Below, piece after piece: positions 37,129 through 46,039 of a stretch of 64,000 nt of DNA. The notes under the pieces were generated by a model that ran no database searches, was not told the DNA's origin, and was given only the letters and a program-made list of their open reading frames with translations. A program made the position numbers and the translations under genes. Source of the DNA: MED-G116 sp038107835 (GTDB lineage Bacteria; Pseudomonadota; Alphaproteobacteria; Puniceispirillales; Puniceispirillaceae); assembly GCA_038107835.1 (NCBI GenBank), contig JAYNHH010000006.1, positions 40,099 through 104,098 of the forward strand, given 5' to 3'. Every line of letters starts with the position of its first letter. Position 1 is the first letter of the stretch.

Positions 37129-38313
37129 TTATACAACGCTGCCAGCGACGAAACCGGAGGACCAGGCCCATTGAAAATTATAGCCACCCAGATAGCCGGT
37201 GACGTCAACCACCTCGCCAATGAAAAACAGGCCAGGCACGGTCTTTGCCTGCATCGTCTTTGACGACAGATCATCAGTATCAACCCCACCAAGGGTCACT
37301 TCCGCCGTGCGGTACCCTTCTGTTCCAGCTGGAAAAACCTGCCAGTTATTCACCGCTTTTCCAAGACGCACCAGCGTGGCATCGGGCAAATCGGCAAGCC
37401 GACCACCGCCATTGACCGCAGCAATGTCCTGCGCAAGACGGCGCGGCAGATGGCCGGCGAGCGCGGTTGCCGCATCCTGTTTTGGTGCCGCGCGTTTTCG
37501 TTCCTTGAGCAATGTTGCCATATCGGCATCTGGCGCAAGGTCAACATTGATCCTGTCGCCCGGACGCCAATAGGAAGATATCTGGAGAATCGAGGGGCCA
37601 CTCAGCCCGCGATGCGTGAATAACAGCCCCTCGGCAAACCGGGTTCTGTCATGCGCCACCTCGGCCTCGACGGACAGGCCAGAAAGCGCCTTGCACCGCG
37701 CCAGCAACGCATCATCAAAAATCAGTGGCACGAGGCCGGCGCGCTGCTCAACCAGCCGCAACCCGAATTGCCGCGCAATGTCATAACCAAATCCAGTCGC
37801 GCCAATCTTGGGGATCGACAACCCGCCAGTGGCGATGACCAGGGACTCTGCCTCAATCTGCCCACGCGATGTTTTCATGCCAAAGCCACCATCATCGAGC
37901 CGATGGACGCTCTCGACGGTGACATTGCCAGCGACCTCGGCAGCCACATCGGCGCATTCGGCCAGCAGCATGTCGATCACGTCCTGCGCATTGTTATCGC
38001 AGAACAGCTGTCCCAGCTTCTTTTCGTGATAGGCGATGCCGTGCTTTTCAACCAGTGCAATGAAATCATGCTGGCTGTACTGCCGCAATGCTGATTTGCA
38101 GAAATGGGGGTTGTTCGAGAGAAACTGAGCCGGGCTGGCATGGATATTGGTGAAATTGCAGCGACCACCGCCCGAGATCCTGATTTTCTCGGCAATCCGC
38201 CTGGAATGATCAAGCACCAGCACATCACGGTGGCGCGCCCCAGCCGTCAACGCGCACATCAGTCCCGCGGCCCCTGCCCCGATCACCACAACATCTCTTT
38301 TCTCAGCAGGCAT
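37129..38313 (-). CDS. HI0933/YhiN-family flavoprotein
   Basis: A 394-residue NAD(P)/FAD-dependent oxidoreductase of the HI0933-like group. The N-terminal FAD motif is VVVIGAGAAGLMCA, followed by GGGRCNFTN, a hallmark of the family; the C-terminal FAD-contacting motif is FFIGEVVDVTGYLGGYNFQWAWSSG. The role is not well settled in the literature; redox or aminoacetone oxidase-like activity has been suggested for relatives. I chose the ATG at 38313, as the residues upstream do not fit. It is divergent from a GIY-YIG gene. Confidence 0.88.
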   Translation of the reverse strand: MPAEKRDVVVIGAGAAGLMCALTAGARHRDVLVLDHSRRIAEKIRISGGGRCNFTNIHASPAQFLSNNPHFCKSALRQYSQHDFIALVEKHGIAYHEKKLGQLFCDNNAQDVIDMLLAECADVAAEVAGNVTVESVHRLDDGGFGMKTSRGQIEAESLVIATGGLSIPKIGATGFGYDIARQFGLRLVEQRAGLVPLIFDDALLARCKALSGLSVEAEVAHDRTRFAEGLLFTHRGLSGPSILQISSYWRPGDRINVDLAPDADMATLLKERKRAAPKQDAATALAGHLPRRLAQDIAAVNGGGRLADLPDATLVRLGKAVNNWQVFPAGTEGYRTAEVTLGGVDTDDLSSKTMQAKTVPGLFFIGEVVDVTGYLGGYNFQWAWSSGFVAGSVV

Positions 38314-38384
38314 CACCACTATCCAACGGCCGCATATCTGGCGTAGGCTATACGGCATTGGGGCATAAAGGGCAAAGCCATAAG

Positions 38385-38630
38385 ATGCGATGGGTGGTCT
38401 ATATCCTCGAATGCGGGGACAACAGCCTGTATACGGGCATCACCACCGATCTGCCAGCCCGCCTTGCCGCGCATCGGGCCGGCACCGGTGCCAAATACAC
38501 AAGGGGGCGCGGCCCACTTCATCTGGTGTTTCAGGAACAGGCACCGGACCGCAGCGCAGCAACACGGCGCGAGGGCGAGATCAAGGCGCTTGACGTGCGC
38601 GCCAAAAGGCGCCTGATCGCGAGCCAATAA
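38385..38630 (+). CDS. GIY-YIG domain protein (UPF0213-like)
   Basis: An 81-residue single-domain protein of the GIY-YIG nuclease superfamily (UPF0213/YhbQ-like), with VYILECGDNSLYTGITTDLPARLAAH near the N-terminus, including the tyrosine and arginine residues of the active site. YhbQ-type proteins are proposed DNA-acting nucleases. The start at 38385 is set by the family N-terminus; the frame opens at 38358. Confidence 0.88.
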   Translation: MRWVVYILECGDNSLYTGITTDLPARLAAHRAGTGAKYTRGRGPLHLVFQEQAPDRSAATRREGEIKALDVRAKRRLIASQ

Positions 38631-38687
38631 GGCTTGAGATAGCGGTGAAAAGCAGCAACACTGTTGCTGTACCAGGAGGGGGCGAAA

Positions 38688-38888
38688 ATGGATACGGTAT
38701 TGTGGGGTGGTCTGGTTTTTCTGCTGGCGGTCGGTGGAATGTTTCTTGCTATGAGGAGGATTGACCACTCGAGCATGCCGGACCGCAGGAAACGTCTACT
38801 CAATTATGCCTTGCTTGCCGGCATTGCCATCCTTGCCATCGTCATTTTCCGCTGGCACAGCGCCACCTACATGGCCGCCAGTCTGTAG
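38688..38888 (+). CDS. Small membrane protein, hypothetical
   Basis: A 66-residue protein with two predicted membrane segments (about residues 5-22 and 41-58) joined by a basic loop (MPDRRKR). The ATG at 38688 has a very strong AGGAGGGGG ribosome binding site, which favours it over the opening at 38664 and argues that the gene is real. I do not recognise the family. Confidence 0.65.
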   Translation: MDTVLWGGLVFLLAVGGMFLAMRRIDHSSMPDRRKRLLNYALLAGIAILAIVIFRWHSATYMAASL

Positions 38889-38912
38889 ATCCGGCCCGCC
38901 CTTCGGCAGATC

Positions 38913-39371
38913 CTAACAGGGTGTGCCGTCCCTGCGAACAAAGCGGTATTTACCGGCCCGCTTTTCGGCGCGAAGGTCAACATCGGGATAATGGGCGGTC
39001 TCGTCCTCGCTATGGGTGCCGATTTCAAACAGCACAGCGGGCTCGGTGCTTCGGTTCTGGAAACAATGCCCGTTTGCGACACCGGCCTTGAAACCGGCGC
39101 AGTCACCGGCCCGCAGAATCATCTCGGCATCCTCCTCAATCAGCACCACCTCACCTGACAGGACAATCACAAACTCATCCTGAACCTCATGCCAGTGGCG
39201 CAGCGCCGTATGCGCATCAGGCGCAAGCACCACGCGGTTCACGCCGAACTGCGTCAGCCCCGCCGCATCACCGACGCGCCGCTGTTCATAGCCCTTGGTC
39301 ACCGAGCGATGCGGCTCGGGATAGACCAGACGGTCACGCAGTGTCGCCGCATCGATGTCAATTTTTGGCAT
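38913..39371 (-). CDS. Cupin domain protein
   Basis: A 152-residue protein with a single small beta-barrel cupin domain. The core motif has HWHEVQDEFVIVLSGEVVLIEEDAE near residues 61-83, with one or more metal-binding His/Glu residues, followed by a second motif with NGHCFQNRS. Such proteins are often metal-dependent isomerases, dioxygenases or sugar-binding sensors; function unknown here. It lies 32 bases after the class V aminotransferase gene on the same strand and is probably co-transcribed. Confidence 0.85.
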   Translation of the reverse strand: MPKIDIDAATLRDRLVYPEPHRSVTKGYEQRRVGDAAGLTQFGVNRVVLAPDAHTALRHWHEVQDEFVIVLSGEVVLIEEDAEMILRAGDCAGFKAGVANGHCFQNRSTEPAVLFEIGTHSEDETAHYPDVDLRAEKRAGKYRFVRRDGTPC

Positions 39372-39403
39372 GTGTCATCTGTTCCGCTCGTTGTCCGGCC
39401 CGA

Positions 39404-40543
39404 TCAGGCAGGGATCACACGGTCCAGCGCCGCCTGAAAATTTGCCACACTGCGCGCGCAATCATGCAGCTTGTCGAGGCCGAACAGACCAATACGGAAG
39501 GTCTTGAATTCTGGCCCCTCACCGCATTCCAGCGGCACGCCAGCAGCGATCTGCACGCCCTCTGCGGCGAATTTGCTGCCATTCCTGATGTCATCATCAT
39601 CGGTGTAGCTGACAACAACACTTGGCGCCTTGAAACCGTCAGCAGCGACAGATTTCACCCCACGCGCCTCAAGCAGTTCGCGGATCGCCGTGCCAAGGGC
39701 GATCTGCTCATCGCGCACCCTGTCAAACCCATAGGCCTCGGTTTCCAGCAGCGCATCGCGGAACGTCGCAAGCGCGTCGGTCGGCATGGTGGCGTGGTAG
39801 GCATGCCCACCCTTTTCATAGGTTTCCATGATGGTAAGCCATTTTTTCAGGTCGCAGACATAGCTGGCGGCATTGGTCTGATCAATGCGCGCCCGTGCGC
39901 GTTCCGAGAGCATCACAAGACCGCTGCAGGGCGAGGCGCTCCAGCCCTTCTGCGGGGCGCTGAGCAACACGTCGACACCAAGCGCCTGCATATCGACCCA
40001 CATGGCGCCTGACGCCACACAATCGAGAACGAAAATGCCGCCCACGGCATGCACCGCATCAGCGACCGCGCGGATGTAATCATCGGGCAACATCATGCCG
40101 GCCGATGTTTCAACATGCGGCGCGCAGACAAGTCCGGGCCTGTCTGCATGAATGCGGGCAACAACATCGGCGATCGGCATGGGCGCAAAAGGTGACTGGC
40201 GGTTGGCACCACCATCAATCTGGCTTGCGGCAAGCACTGTCGTGCTGGCGGCAATCCTGCCCTTTTCCATAATCTCCGACCAGCGAAAGCTGAACCAGCC
40301 ATTGCGGATGATCATCACATGTTCATCGTCACCAAACTGCCGGGCGATGGCCTCCATGCCGAATGTTCCACCACCCGGAATGACAATCACCGAATGCGCC
40401 CTGTAGGCCCGTTTGAGCGCGGCCGAAATGTCATTCATGACCCCCTGAAACCTGCGCGACATCGAATTGAGTGATCGGTCAGTGAAAACAACCGAATATT
40501 CCAGCAATCCATCCGGATCAAGATCTTGCAGCAAAGATGGCAT
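39404..40543 (-). CDS. Class V aminotransferase (alanine/serine-glyoxylate type)
   Basis: A 379-residue PLP-dependent enzyme of aminotransferase class V. The cofactor lysine lies in SAPQKGWSASPCSG, and the N-terminal VIPGGGTFGMEAI region is characteristic. Relatives transfer amino groups between alanine or serine and glyoxylate or pyruvate. That role would fit the glyoxylate-related genes at 23.7-27.5 kb, but the substrate is not certain. The start at 40543 follows a GGGAG site; the frame opens at 40675. The gene is upstream of the cupin gene. Confidence 0.85.
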   Translation of the reverse strand: MPSLLQDLDPDGLLEYSVVFTDRSLNSMSRRFQGVMNDISAALKRAYRAHSVIVIPGGGTFGMEAIARQFGDDEHVMIIRNGWFSFRWSEIMEKGRIAASTTVLAASQIDGGANRQSPFAPMPIADVVARIHADRPGLVCAPHVETSAGMMLPDDYIRAVADAVHAVGGIFVLDCVASGAMWVDMQALGVDVLLSAPQKGWSASPCSGLVMLSERARARIDQTNAASYVCDLKKWLTIMETYEKGGHAYHATMPTDALATFRDALLETEAYGFDRVRDEQIALGTAIRELLEARGVKSVAADGFKAPSVVVSYTDDDDIRNGSKFAAEGVQIAAGVPLECGEGPEFKTFRIGLFGLDKLHDCARSVANFQAALDRVIPA

Positions 40544-40756
40544 GACACACTCCCAAATAATCCGCATGCGCGGCGACACCATGTTCCTCAGGATATGGGA
40601 GTTTTTCCGGGCAATGCAATTGTCAATTTGCCACGGACCACGGGACGTTTCATGCCGACGGTCAGGGGGCATCACAAAAACAGAGAATTATGCTGATGGG
40701 TTCTCCAAAATTTCAGGTGCTGTTAACGGAAAATAAAGGAAACTTGTCGCATACTC

Positions 40757-41755
40757 GTGATGGATAATCCGCTTTTCAGGAGTTCCAATCATGCGTCAAC
40801 CACTCTATTCCCTGCCCTTGCTACCCCTGCTGACATTCCTGCCAGTGCGCTTGTTGGTGAGCAGCGCATTGCTCAGTTTGCCGCCCTTGCGCCGGCAGCA
40901 GCGTCCGACGCCATCAACTTCAACCTCGTCTGTGAATTTACTAAATACAAGAACACCGGATATAGCGAACAATTTGCCAAAGGCTGGATTCCAGCACATC
41001 AGACGCACAAGGTTCGGGGCCAAGTTGTGAAATATGCGTCGCATGGAAAAACACCTTCGACGACCATCAGAAAACGCACCGAGGAGCGCCTTGAATGGAC
41101 CTATAAGGTCATTCAATACAGCGTGAATGGCAAAAGGTATGATGACGATTTGGTCTACACCTATTTCTTCACCAACAACAAAATAGCGAAGAAAGTCAGG
41201 ACCACTGGCTACCGTGACATCGAGTATGTCTGGGGTACCTGCGAGCAACGTCCGGTGGCGAGGAAAAAGGCAAAACCCGCATCTGGCAACCCGGCCCGTG
41301 ACAACTCGCTTGCCACCTCTTCCAGCGGCAAGGTCCGCTATTGGCAGAGCCACCAGCCAGCCAGTGTCAAAATCATCCCCGTGGACAAGAGTGACTGGGT
41401 CGAGCTTCAGCACGGCGCAGAGACCAGACTGTTCATCCAGCGCCACATCAATGCAGTGATCATCGAATCACGAACTCCGGAATTCGCCCGGCTTCATGAT
41501 CGCATCATCAATGGTGAGGTAACCTCGCTCGGGGTTGCAACGCGGGCAACGGAGGATCACCAGGACCTGCAGAAATCAAAATATCGTCATGGACGGATTG
41601 GCTATTTCGGCGCGTCGCATGAGGGCGACATCCGCCGCATCTTCCTGATGGGCCAGCAGATTGACAATCTGCGGTATCAGAATGAGAGGTTTCTGGAATT
41701 GTCACTGAGCGATCTTGACTCGGATGTCTGGTGGGTGGATCGGCTCAGCCAGTGA
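40757..41755 (+). CDS. Hypothetical secreted protein, probable frameshift at its 5' end
   Basis: The main frame (40757-41755, 332 residues) begins with a GTG-ATG and has no signal peptide. However, an ATG at 40791 with a perfect AGGAG site (ttttcAGGAGttccaatc) opens in another frame and encodes a classic signal peptide (MRQPLYSLPLLPLLTFLP). Joining the two frames near 40838-40845 gives ...FLP-ASA-LVGEQ, with a normal signal-peptidase site. So the real protein probably starts at 40791 and one frame change separates signal and mature part. The mature part is a basic, mixed alpha/beta protein with two halves linked by a low-complexity Ser/Pro region (about residues 165-195). Family unknown. Confidence 0.6.
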   Translation: MMDNPLFRSSNHASTTLFPALATPADIPASALVGEQRIAQFAALAPAAASDAINFNLVCEFTKYKNTGYSEQFAKGWIPAHQTHKVRGQVVKYASHGKTPSTTIRKRTEERLEWTYKVIQYSVNGKRYDDDLVYTYFFTNNKIAKKVRTTGYRDIEYVWGTCEQRPVARKKAKPASGNPARDNSLATSSSGKVRYWQSHQPASVKIIPVDKSDWVELQHGAETRLFIQRHINAVIIESRTPEFARLHDRIINGEVTSLGVATRATEDHQDLQKSKYRHGRIGYFGASHEGDIRRIFLMGQQIDNLRYQNERFLELSLSDLDSDVWWVDRLSQ

Positions 41756-42740
41756 TGGCGTCACCGACCGCGCCTTTCGAGCCGCCATCCACCCCAACAC
41801 CAAAAATCCATCCCTCGCTGCGGGCGGCCTGTTCGGCTGCGGCAGGTACCGACCAGCAACCTGCATTTCGGGCAAAATGGCGCATCGCAGCAGCTGATAT
41901 CATCGCATCAGCCTCGTCGGCATCACTGCCGAGAGGATGAAAATCCTGTGGCACACCGTGGCTGTCATAGGCGGCAAGCGCCTTTGACATGAACATCGGA
42001 TCAGCCGCCGCATTTCTGGCCGGGTTGAGGCCGGCGGCATGAAAATAGAGGCTTGGAAAAATCTCCACAATGATCAGCGCCGCCCCTTTTTCAGCTGCGG
42101 ACACGGGATCAAAGGGCCAGACGACCAGATCACCGGCAAGCGCCGTTTTCAGCCGGTGCAGCAGGCGCATCCCGGCCATCGACCCAGTGGCAACATTATC
42201 GGCACCGATTGCCTTGAAGGTCGGTGACGGGCTGCGGCCATCACCGCGCGAGGCGTGTTCGGTCACCCTGCGGCGGCTGGCGAACCGCGGCGCTCCATGA
42301 TTATGCGGTGACAGATAGTAATCAGCCCAGGGCGGGGTAGCGAACACCCGCCCCCCATATAAATGCGGGTCTGGAGAACATATCTGGTCAATCATCTGCC
42401 ACAGAGCCGAGGGGGTGCGAGGTTGCGCCGTTGGCGGCAGACCGGGATAATAGACACCCTGATCGACGAAAGGATGGGCAAAGGCAAAATCAATCCCGAC
42501 AAGAACCGGGCCGTCAGAGCGCTGGCGGCGGCTGGCGGGCGGCAGCACCGCACTGCCACGGGCCAGCGCCAGCAACCAGTCAAACACCGCCTCGCGGCCC
42601 CATTTTTCTGCCGATGGGCAGTCAATCCGCTGTGGTGCCGCATTGCCCGGCATTGCACAGGCAAGCTGAATGCCATGCTGGCGCGGCCCCTTTGCCCCCG
42701 ACCAGTCGATTCCAACAAAAGCTGTGGGGGATGGGGTCAT
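41745..42740 (-). CDS. DUF429-like hypothetical protein (RNase H fold-like start)
   Basis: A 331-residue protein with an N-terminal GIDWSGAKGP motif, which is like that of DUF429/RNase H-like fold proteins, and a second VLVGIDFAFAHPF. No signal peptide or membrane segment. The function is unknown. Its 3' end overlaps the preceding convergent gene by 11 bases, and its start overlaps the pgi stop by 4 bases, so it is likely co-translated with pgi. Confidence 0.65.
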   Translation of the reverse strand: MTPSPTAFVGIDWSGAKGPRQHGIQLACAMPGNAAPQRIDCPSAEKWGREAVFDWLLALARGSAVLPPASRRQRSDGPVLVGIDFAFAHPFVDQGVYYPGLPPTAQPRTPSALWQMIDQICSPDPHLYGGRVFATPPWADYYLSPHNHGAPRFASRRRVTEHASRGDGRSPSPTFKAIGADNVATGSMAGMRLLHRLKTALAGDLVVWPFDPVSAAEKGAALIIVEIFPSLYFHAAGLNPARNAAADPMFMSKALAAYDSHGVPQDFHPLGSDADEADAMISAAAMRHFARNAGCWSVPAAAEQAARSEGWIFGVGVDGGSKGAVGDAITG

Positions 42741-44266
42741 CCGGCGTCCGGCGTATTGGTCATGATTTCGGCAAGCAAATCAGCCGCCGTCGCGCTCAGA
42801 TCATCGGCCGGGCTCTCACCGGCGAGCACTGCGGAGAATTGCAGCGCCATGACCTTGCCAAGTTCCACGCCCCACTGGTCAAAACTGTTCACATCCCAGA
42901 TGAAGCCGCTGACAACCGTTACATGCTCATAGAGCGCAAGCAGCTGGCCAAGAACATGCGGGGTTGTCGAGGGCCAGCTGATCAGGCTGGACGGCCTGCC
43001 ACCGGCGAAATGCCGGTGTGGCTCCTCGCTGTTCGGGCTGCCAATGGCCAGGGCTTCCGCCTGTGCCAGCGCATTTGCCACCAGAATTTTATGGCTCTGC
43101 GCCCAGTCGCCAGCAAGACTGATGCCGGCGGGTGCGAGTGGGACCATGATGTCGAGCGGCACGATATCGCTGCTCTGATGCAGTGCCTGGAAAAAGGAGT
43201 GCTGGCAGCCAGTGCCGGCAGCGCCCCAGATCACAGGTGTCGTCGCAATGTCCAGAGGGCTGCCATCACGGCTCACGGATTTGCCGTTTGACTCCATCTC
43301 CAGCTGCTGCGCCCAGGCTGGCACCAAGGCAAGGCGCTGGTCATAGGGCATGATGCCATGCGTCGCATAGCCGAGAAAATTGCGGTTCCAGACCCGAAGC
43401 AACCCCATGATCACCGGCAGATTCTGCGCCAGCGGTGCGGTCCGGAAATGTTCATCCATGAGGGCGGCACCGGCCAGCATGGCGGCAAATTTTTCCGGCC
43501 CGACATCAATCATCACCGGCAGACCAACCGCAGACCAGAGCGAATAGCGGCCACCAACACCCTCGTCAAAATCAAATATCTGTGCCGGGGCGATTCCCCA
43601 TTCAGCCGCTTTTTCGGGCACGGCTGTCACGCCGGCAAGGGACTCCTGCTGTCTGCCGGCAGAGGCAAGCCAATCACGCGCCAACCCGGCATTGCGCATG
43701 GTCTCCGCGGTGGTGAAGGTTTTTGACGTCACGATCACCAGCGTGGTGGCTGGATCGCATTGCAGCAGAACATCATGCAGATGGCTTGGATCAACATTCG
43801 ACACATAATGCAGCTTCGGCCCGTCACCATGATTTGCCAGCGCCGCGCTGACCATCGCCGGGCCGAGATCGGAGCCACCAATCCCGATATTGATGACGGC
43901 GGTGACCGGTGATGAGCGCACCTGGTCGGCAAAGCCTGCAAGGCGGGCAAAATCGGGGTCACTCAGCGTGTCTGCCGAACGCTGCATCATATGGAGAACC
44001 GGCCTGTCTTCGCTGATATTAACGCGCTCACCGGCAAACAGAGCGGCAATTTTCTGCGGGAGATGTGCCTGCCCGGCCAGCGCAACAAGCTGTGCCATCA
44101 CTGCATGATCGACACGCTGTCGCGAGGCATCCAGCGTCAATTCACCTGCCCGGAAAACCAGCCGGCGTGACCGGTCGGCATCTGCAAGCAGAGCGGCCAG
44201 GCTGGCCCGTTCAAGCGATCTGGCCGCAGACATCAGTTCGGCATAGGCTGGCAATGCGGTGAGCAT
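42737..44266 (-). CDS. pgi: Glucose-6-phosphate isomerase
   Basis: A 509-residue enzyme that interconverts glucose 6-phosphate and fructose 6-phosphate. The SIS domains have the signature INIGIGGSDLGPAMV and VTSKTFTTAETM, with the catalytic Glu in FDEGVGGRYSLWSAVGLP and the C-terminal FIWDVNSFDQWGVELGK motif containing the second active-site Lys. The frame opens at 44323, but the ATG at 44266 follows a GGAG element and gives a typical N-terminus. Overlap of 4 bases with the DUF429-like gene. Confidence 0.96.
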   Translation of the reverse strand: MLTALPAYAELMSAARSLERASLAALLADADRSRRLVFRAGELTLDASRQRVDHAVMAQLVALAGQAHLPQKIAALFAGERVNISEDRPVLHMMQRSADTLSDPDFARLAGFADQVRSSPVTAVINIGIGGSDLGPAMVSAALANHGDGPKLHYVSNVDPSHLHDVLLQCDPATTLVIVTSKTFTTAETMRNAGLARDWLASAGRQQESLAGVTAVPEKAAEWGIAPAQIFDFDEGVGGRYSLWSAVGLPVMIDVGPEKFAAMLAGAALMDEHFRTAPLAQNLPVIMGLLRVWNRNFLGYATHGIMPYDQRLALVPAWAQQLEMESNGKSVSRDGSPLDIATTPVIWGAAGTGCQHSFFQALHQSSDIVPLDIMVPLAPAGISLAGDWAQSHKILVANALAQAEALAIGSPNSEEPHRHFAGGRPSSLISWPSTTPHVLGQLLALYEHVTVVSGFIWDVNSFDQWGVELGKVMALQFSAVLAGESPADDLSATAADLLAEIMTNTPDAG

Positions 44267-44407
44267 CGGAGAATCTCCATCGCGATAAATTGGCAAAAGA
44301 TCGGGCAGATGGGCTGGTAACACCCCATCGCGCCCACAATATAAACCCGGTCGATCGGCTCCGGCTAGGCAGGAGCTGAAAAAAACTGAATCAGGACCGA
44401 GTTCAGC

Positions 44408-45385
44408 ATGTCACCCAATCCTTCTGTTGTTGAATATGATCTTGTGATTGTCGGATCTGGCATTGCCGGCCTTGCCGCGGCGCGGGCGGCGACGGCATTG
44501 GGACTTGCGGTCAAAATCTTTGACAAGGGACGGCGCATCGGTGGCCGCGCGACAACCCGGCGCGCCGATGGCTTTACCTTCACCCATGGCGCACAATTCC
44601 TGACTGCGCGCTCAGATGAGTTTCGTGATGTCTGTGAGGCGGCGCTTGCGGGTGGCGCCCTGACCAGTTGGCAGATTGACAACAAAGCCGCCTTTATCGG
44701 CCGCCCGACAATGCGTGATTTTGCGGCATTTCTGGGCCGTGACCTCGCTATCAGCCAAGCGGTTGAGATCACCGGCATTGAGGCGGCAGACAATCATCTG
44801 CATTTTTACAGCGCCGACGGCATGGTCGCCAGCGGTCAGCGTGCCATTGTGACGCCGCCTGCCCCACAGACCGCCGCGCTGCTGCGGCAGCTCGCACCAG
44901 CGCTCGCACGCGCCGCCGATGGCGCGGTCTATGCGCCCTGCTGGACAGCAATGTTCGGCTTTGACGAAGCCCCGCCCCTGCCGGCGACGCCTGAGCCATT
45001 GCAGTTTGATGACGGTGCCATCGCGCTCGCCAATTGCGAGGCAAACCGTCCGGGAAGTGACAGCTCGAATTTTGCCCTGACCATTCAGGCATCAGGCGAG
45101 TGGAGCGCCCGACACCTGGAGGATGCAGGCGAGGAAACCGGGCAGACGCTGCTGACCGAACTATCGCACCTGCTTGGTGTGAAGATGCCAAAGCCCATCT
45201 ATGAGGGTTGCCATCGCTGGCGTTATGCCAAAGTAACAAAACCCGCCGCCACCGACAGGTTGACGTCCGAATGTCGCCGCATTGCCATTGCTGGTGATTG
45301 GGTGATCGGCCCACGAATCGAGGCCGCCTTCCTTTCCGGCCTGGAGGCGTTTGCGCAGCTGAGTGAGGCCGCGGATCTTGAATGA
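44408..45385 (+). CDS. FAD-dependent oxidoreductase, renalase-like
   Basis: A 325-residue flavoprotein with the FAD motif VIVGSGIAGLAAA and the amine oxidase/renalase motif GRRIGGRATTRR, followed by HGAQF near residue 60. The C-terminal FAD motif IAIAGDWVIGPRIEAAFLSG is intact. Relatives oxidise altered nicotinamide cofactors (renalase activity) or other small molecules. It is divergent from pgi across about 140 bases, and 45 bases upstream of the cytochrome c' gene on the same strand. Confidence 0.87.
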   Translation: MSPNPSVVEYDLVIVGSGIAGLAAARAATALGLAVKIFDKGRRIGGRATTRRADGFTFTHGAQFLTARSDEFRDVCEAALAGGALTSWQIDNKAAFIGRPTMRDFAAFLGRDLAISQAVEITGIEAADNHLHFYSADGMVASGQRAIVTPPAPQTAALLRQLAPALARAADGAVYAPCWTAMFGFDEAPPLPATPEPLQFDDGAIALANCEANRPGSDSSNFALTIQASGEWSARHLEDAGEETGQTLLTELSHLLGVKMPKPIYEGCHRWRYAKVTKPAATDRLTSECRRIAIAGDWVIGPRIEAAFLSGLEAFAQLSEAADLE

Positions 45386-45430
45386 TGTTCTGAAAATTCT
45401 TACCTCGGATTACAGGGATATATTTCAGCA

Positions 45431-45898
45431 ATGGCGGAACAGATGAAGACAGCACTCAGAACGGCAGCGATCGCCGCGATGCTCGTGATTACCGGAATGG
45501 CAGGCGCCCCGCATATCGCGGCCCACGCCAACGCCACCGGCATCGTGAAAGAGCGGATGGATAATTTCAAGGCAACACAGGGGCATCTCAAAGCGATATC
45601 ACGCCTTCTTGGTTCCGCCGAATTCGATGAAATCGCCAGCCGTGCGTCGGCGATGCGCGATTGGGGTACGGCGATGCCAGCTGCCTTTCCCGAGGGAAGC
45701 GGCGGCGCACCATCGGATGCAGCGCCAGCGATCTGGAGTGACAATGCCGGTTTCGTGGCTGCTGCCAGCGACCATGTCAGCGCCCTTGATGAACTGATCG
45801 CCGCCGCCGAGGCAGGTGATGCGGGCGCTGTTGGGGCTGCCTTCAAGGCTGTTGCCGGCACCTGCAAGGCCTGCCACATGAAATACCGGCAGTTCTAG
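45431..45898 (+). CDS. Cytochrome c' (class II)
   Basis: A 155-residue periplasmic haem protein with a signal peptide (cleavage near AHA, about residue 36) and a four-helix bundle ending in CKACH (Cys145, Cys148, His149), the C-terminal haem attachment typical of cytochrome c'. Such proteins bind NO and CO and may protect against nitrosative stress. It follows the renalase-like gene on the same strand, but a link in function is not known. Confidence 0.93.
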   Translation: MAEQMKTALRTAAIAAMLVITGMAGAPHIAAHANATGIVKERMDNFKATQGHLKAISRLLGSAEFDEIASRASAMRDWGTAMPAAFPEGSGGAPSDAAPAIWSDNAGFVAAASDHVSALDELIAAAEAGDAGAVGAAFKAVAGTCKACHMKYRQF

Positions 45899-46039
45899 CG
45901 CCGCCACCCGGGACCAGGAAAAATCTCGGTTGCGTTCGGGCCAAACTGTAACCTAGAGTTCTGACGATTCAGGGCCTTGATGGCCGTGAGGCCTCACCGT
46001 TTTTGCCTGTCCTGCGCAGGTCTTGGATGTTCATATTTG

